From an uncultured Prevotella sp. (GTDB lineage: Bacteria; Bacteroidota; Bacteroidia; Bacteroidales; Bacteroidaceae), in assembly GCA_946624005.1 (NCBI GenBank), contig CAMORS010000009.1, forward strand, positions 1 through 54,059: DNA of 54,059 nt. Reading direction: 5' to 3'. Both the position numbers and the translations under genes were made by a program. Below, piece after piece: positions 54,037 through 54,059 of the stretch (position 1 is its first letter; every line of letters begins with the position of its first letter). The notes beneath the pieces were generated by a model. It was given only the letters and a program-made list of their open reading frames with translations. It was not told the origin of the DNA and did not search any database.

Positions 54037-54059
54037 AGTTTTTGAGTTAATATAGGAAT

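Overview
The window looks like chromosome of a Bacteroidales bacterium, most likely Prevotellaceae (Prevotella-like). Three things point there: many TTTG-19/20-TAnnTTTG promoters, the -33/-7 type of Bacteroidota; SusC/SusD pairs with lipoprotein partners; and large secreted proteins ending in the short Prevotella-type C-terminal sorting motif. No rRNA, tRNA, CRISPR array, transposase or prophage was recognised.

Layout. 1-6.1 kb, minus strand: the start of an unknown gene cut by the window edge, a membrane TPR/helix-turn-helix regulator, enolase, uracil phosphoribosyltransferase and a GH3-family enzyme. 6.2-9.9 kb: LemA, a DUF2207 membrane protein and a shortened DUF2207 paralogue. 9.9-17.6 kb: a broken copy of a receptor signal peptide, a 1401-residue fibronectin-III surface protein, a small acidic protein and a TonB-dependent outer-membrane protein. 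17.6-25.6 kb: DUF3667 membrane protein (minus), then a mostly housekeeping plus-strand run: ruvB, a 16-residue-repeat protein, coaD, ybeY, an FMN-binding protein, an AI-2E-type exporter and a PKD surface protein. 25.6-28.2 kb: a phosphoethanolamine-transferase-like enzyme (minus) and a 0.9 kb divergent intergenic region full of short palindromic arrays. 28.2-32.8 kb: a signalling cassette with an outer-membrane-type protein, a Cache-SpoIIE-HATPase fusion, a STAS protein and a STAS-APH-like kinase fusion. 32.8-39.4 kb: a TonB C-terminal protein, rbfA, a LolC/E-type permease, an LTA-synthase-like sulfatase and gyrB. 39.5-54 kb: two divergent SusC/SusD loci with near-identical SusC signal peptides, then a GH2 enzyme carrying the NxK motif of beta-glucuronidases.

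Two features stand out. (1) The cassette at 28.2-32.8 kb has partner-switching components but no sigma factor, and its last gene joins a STAS domain to an aminoglycoside-phosphotransferase-like kinase, a possible new output for STAS signalling. (2) The window is unusually rich in short repeats of several families. One family fills gaps inside operons: an 11-base head plus tandem GAA(A)CTCCT units, ending exactly 6 nt before the next ATG in all three places where it precedes a gene. Two unrelated arrays share the same design (22-bp period, palindrome around a 3-nt centre) and both lie between divergent promoters. Other repeats have entered genes in frame (the TPR regulator, DUF2207, the LTA-synthase-like gene and the end of coaD).

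All calls come from reading the sequence; family names are from recognition of motifs, not from database searches.
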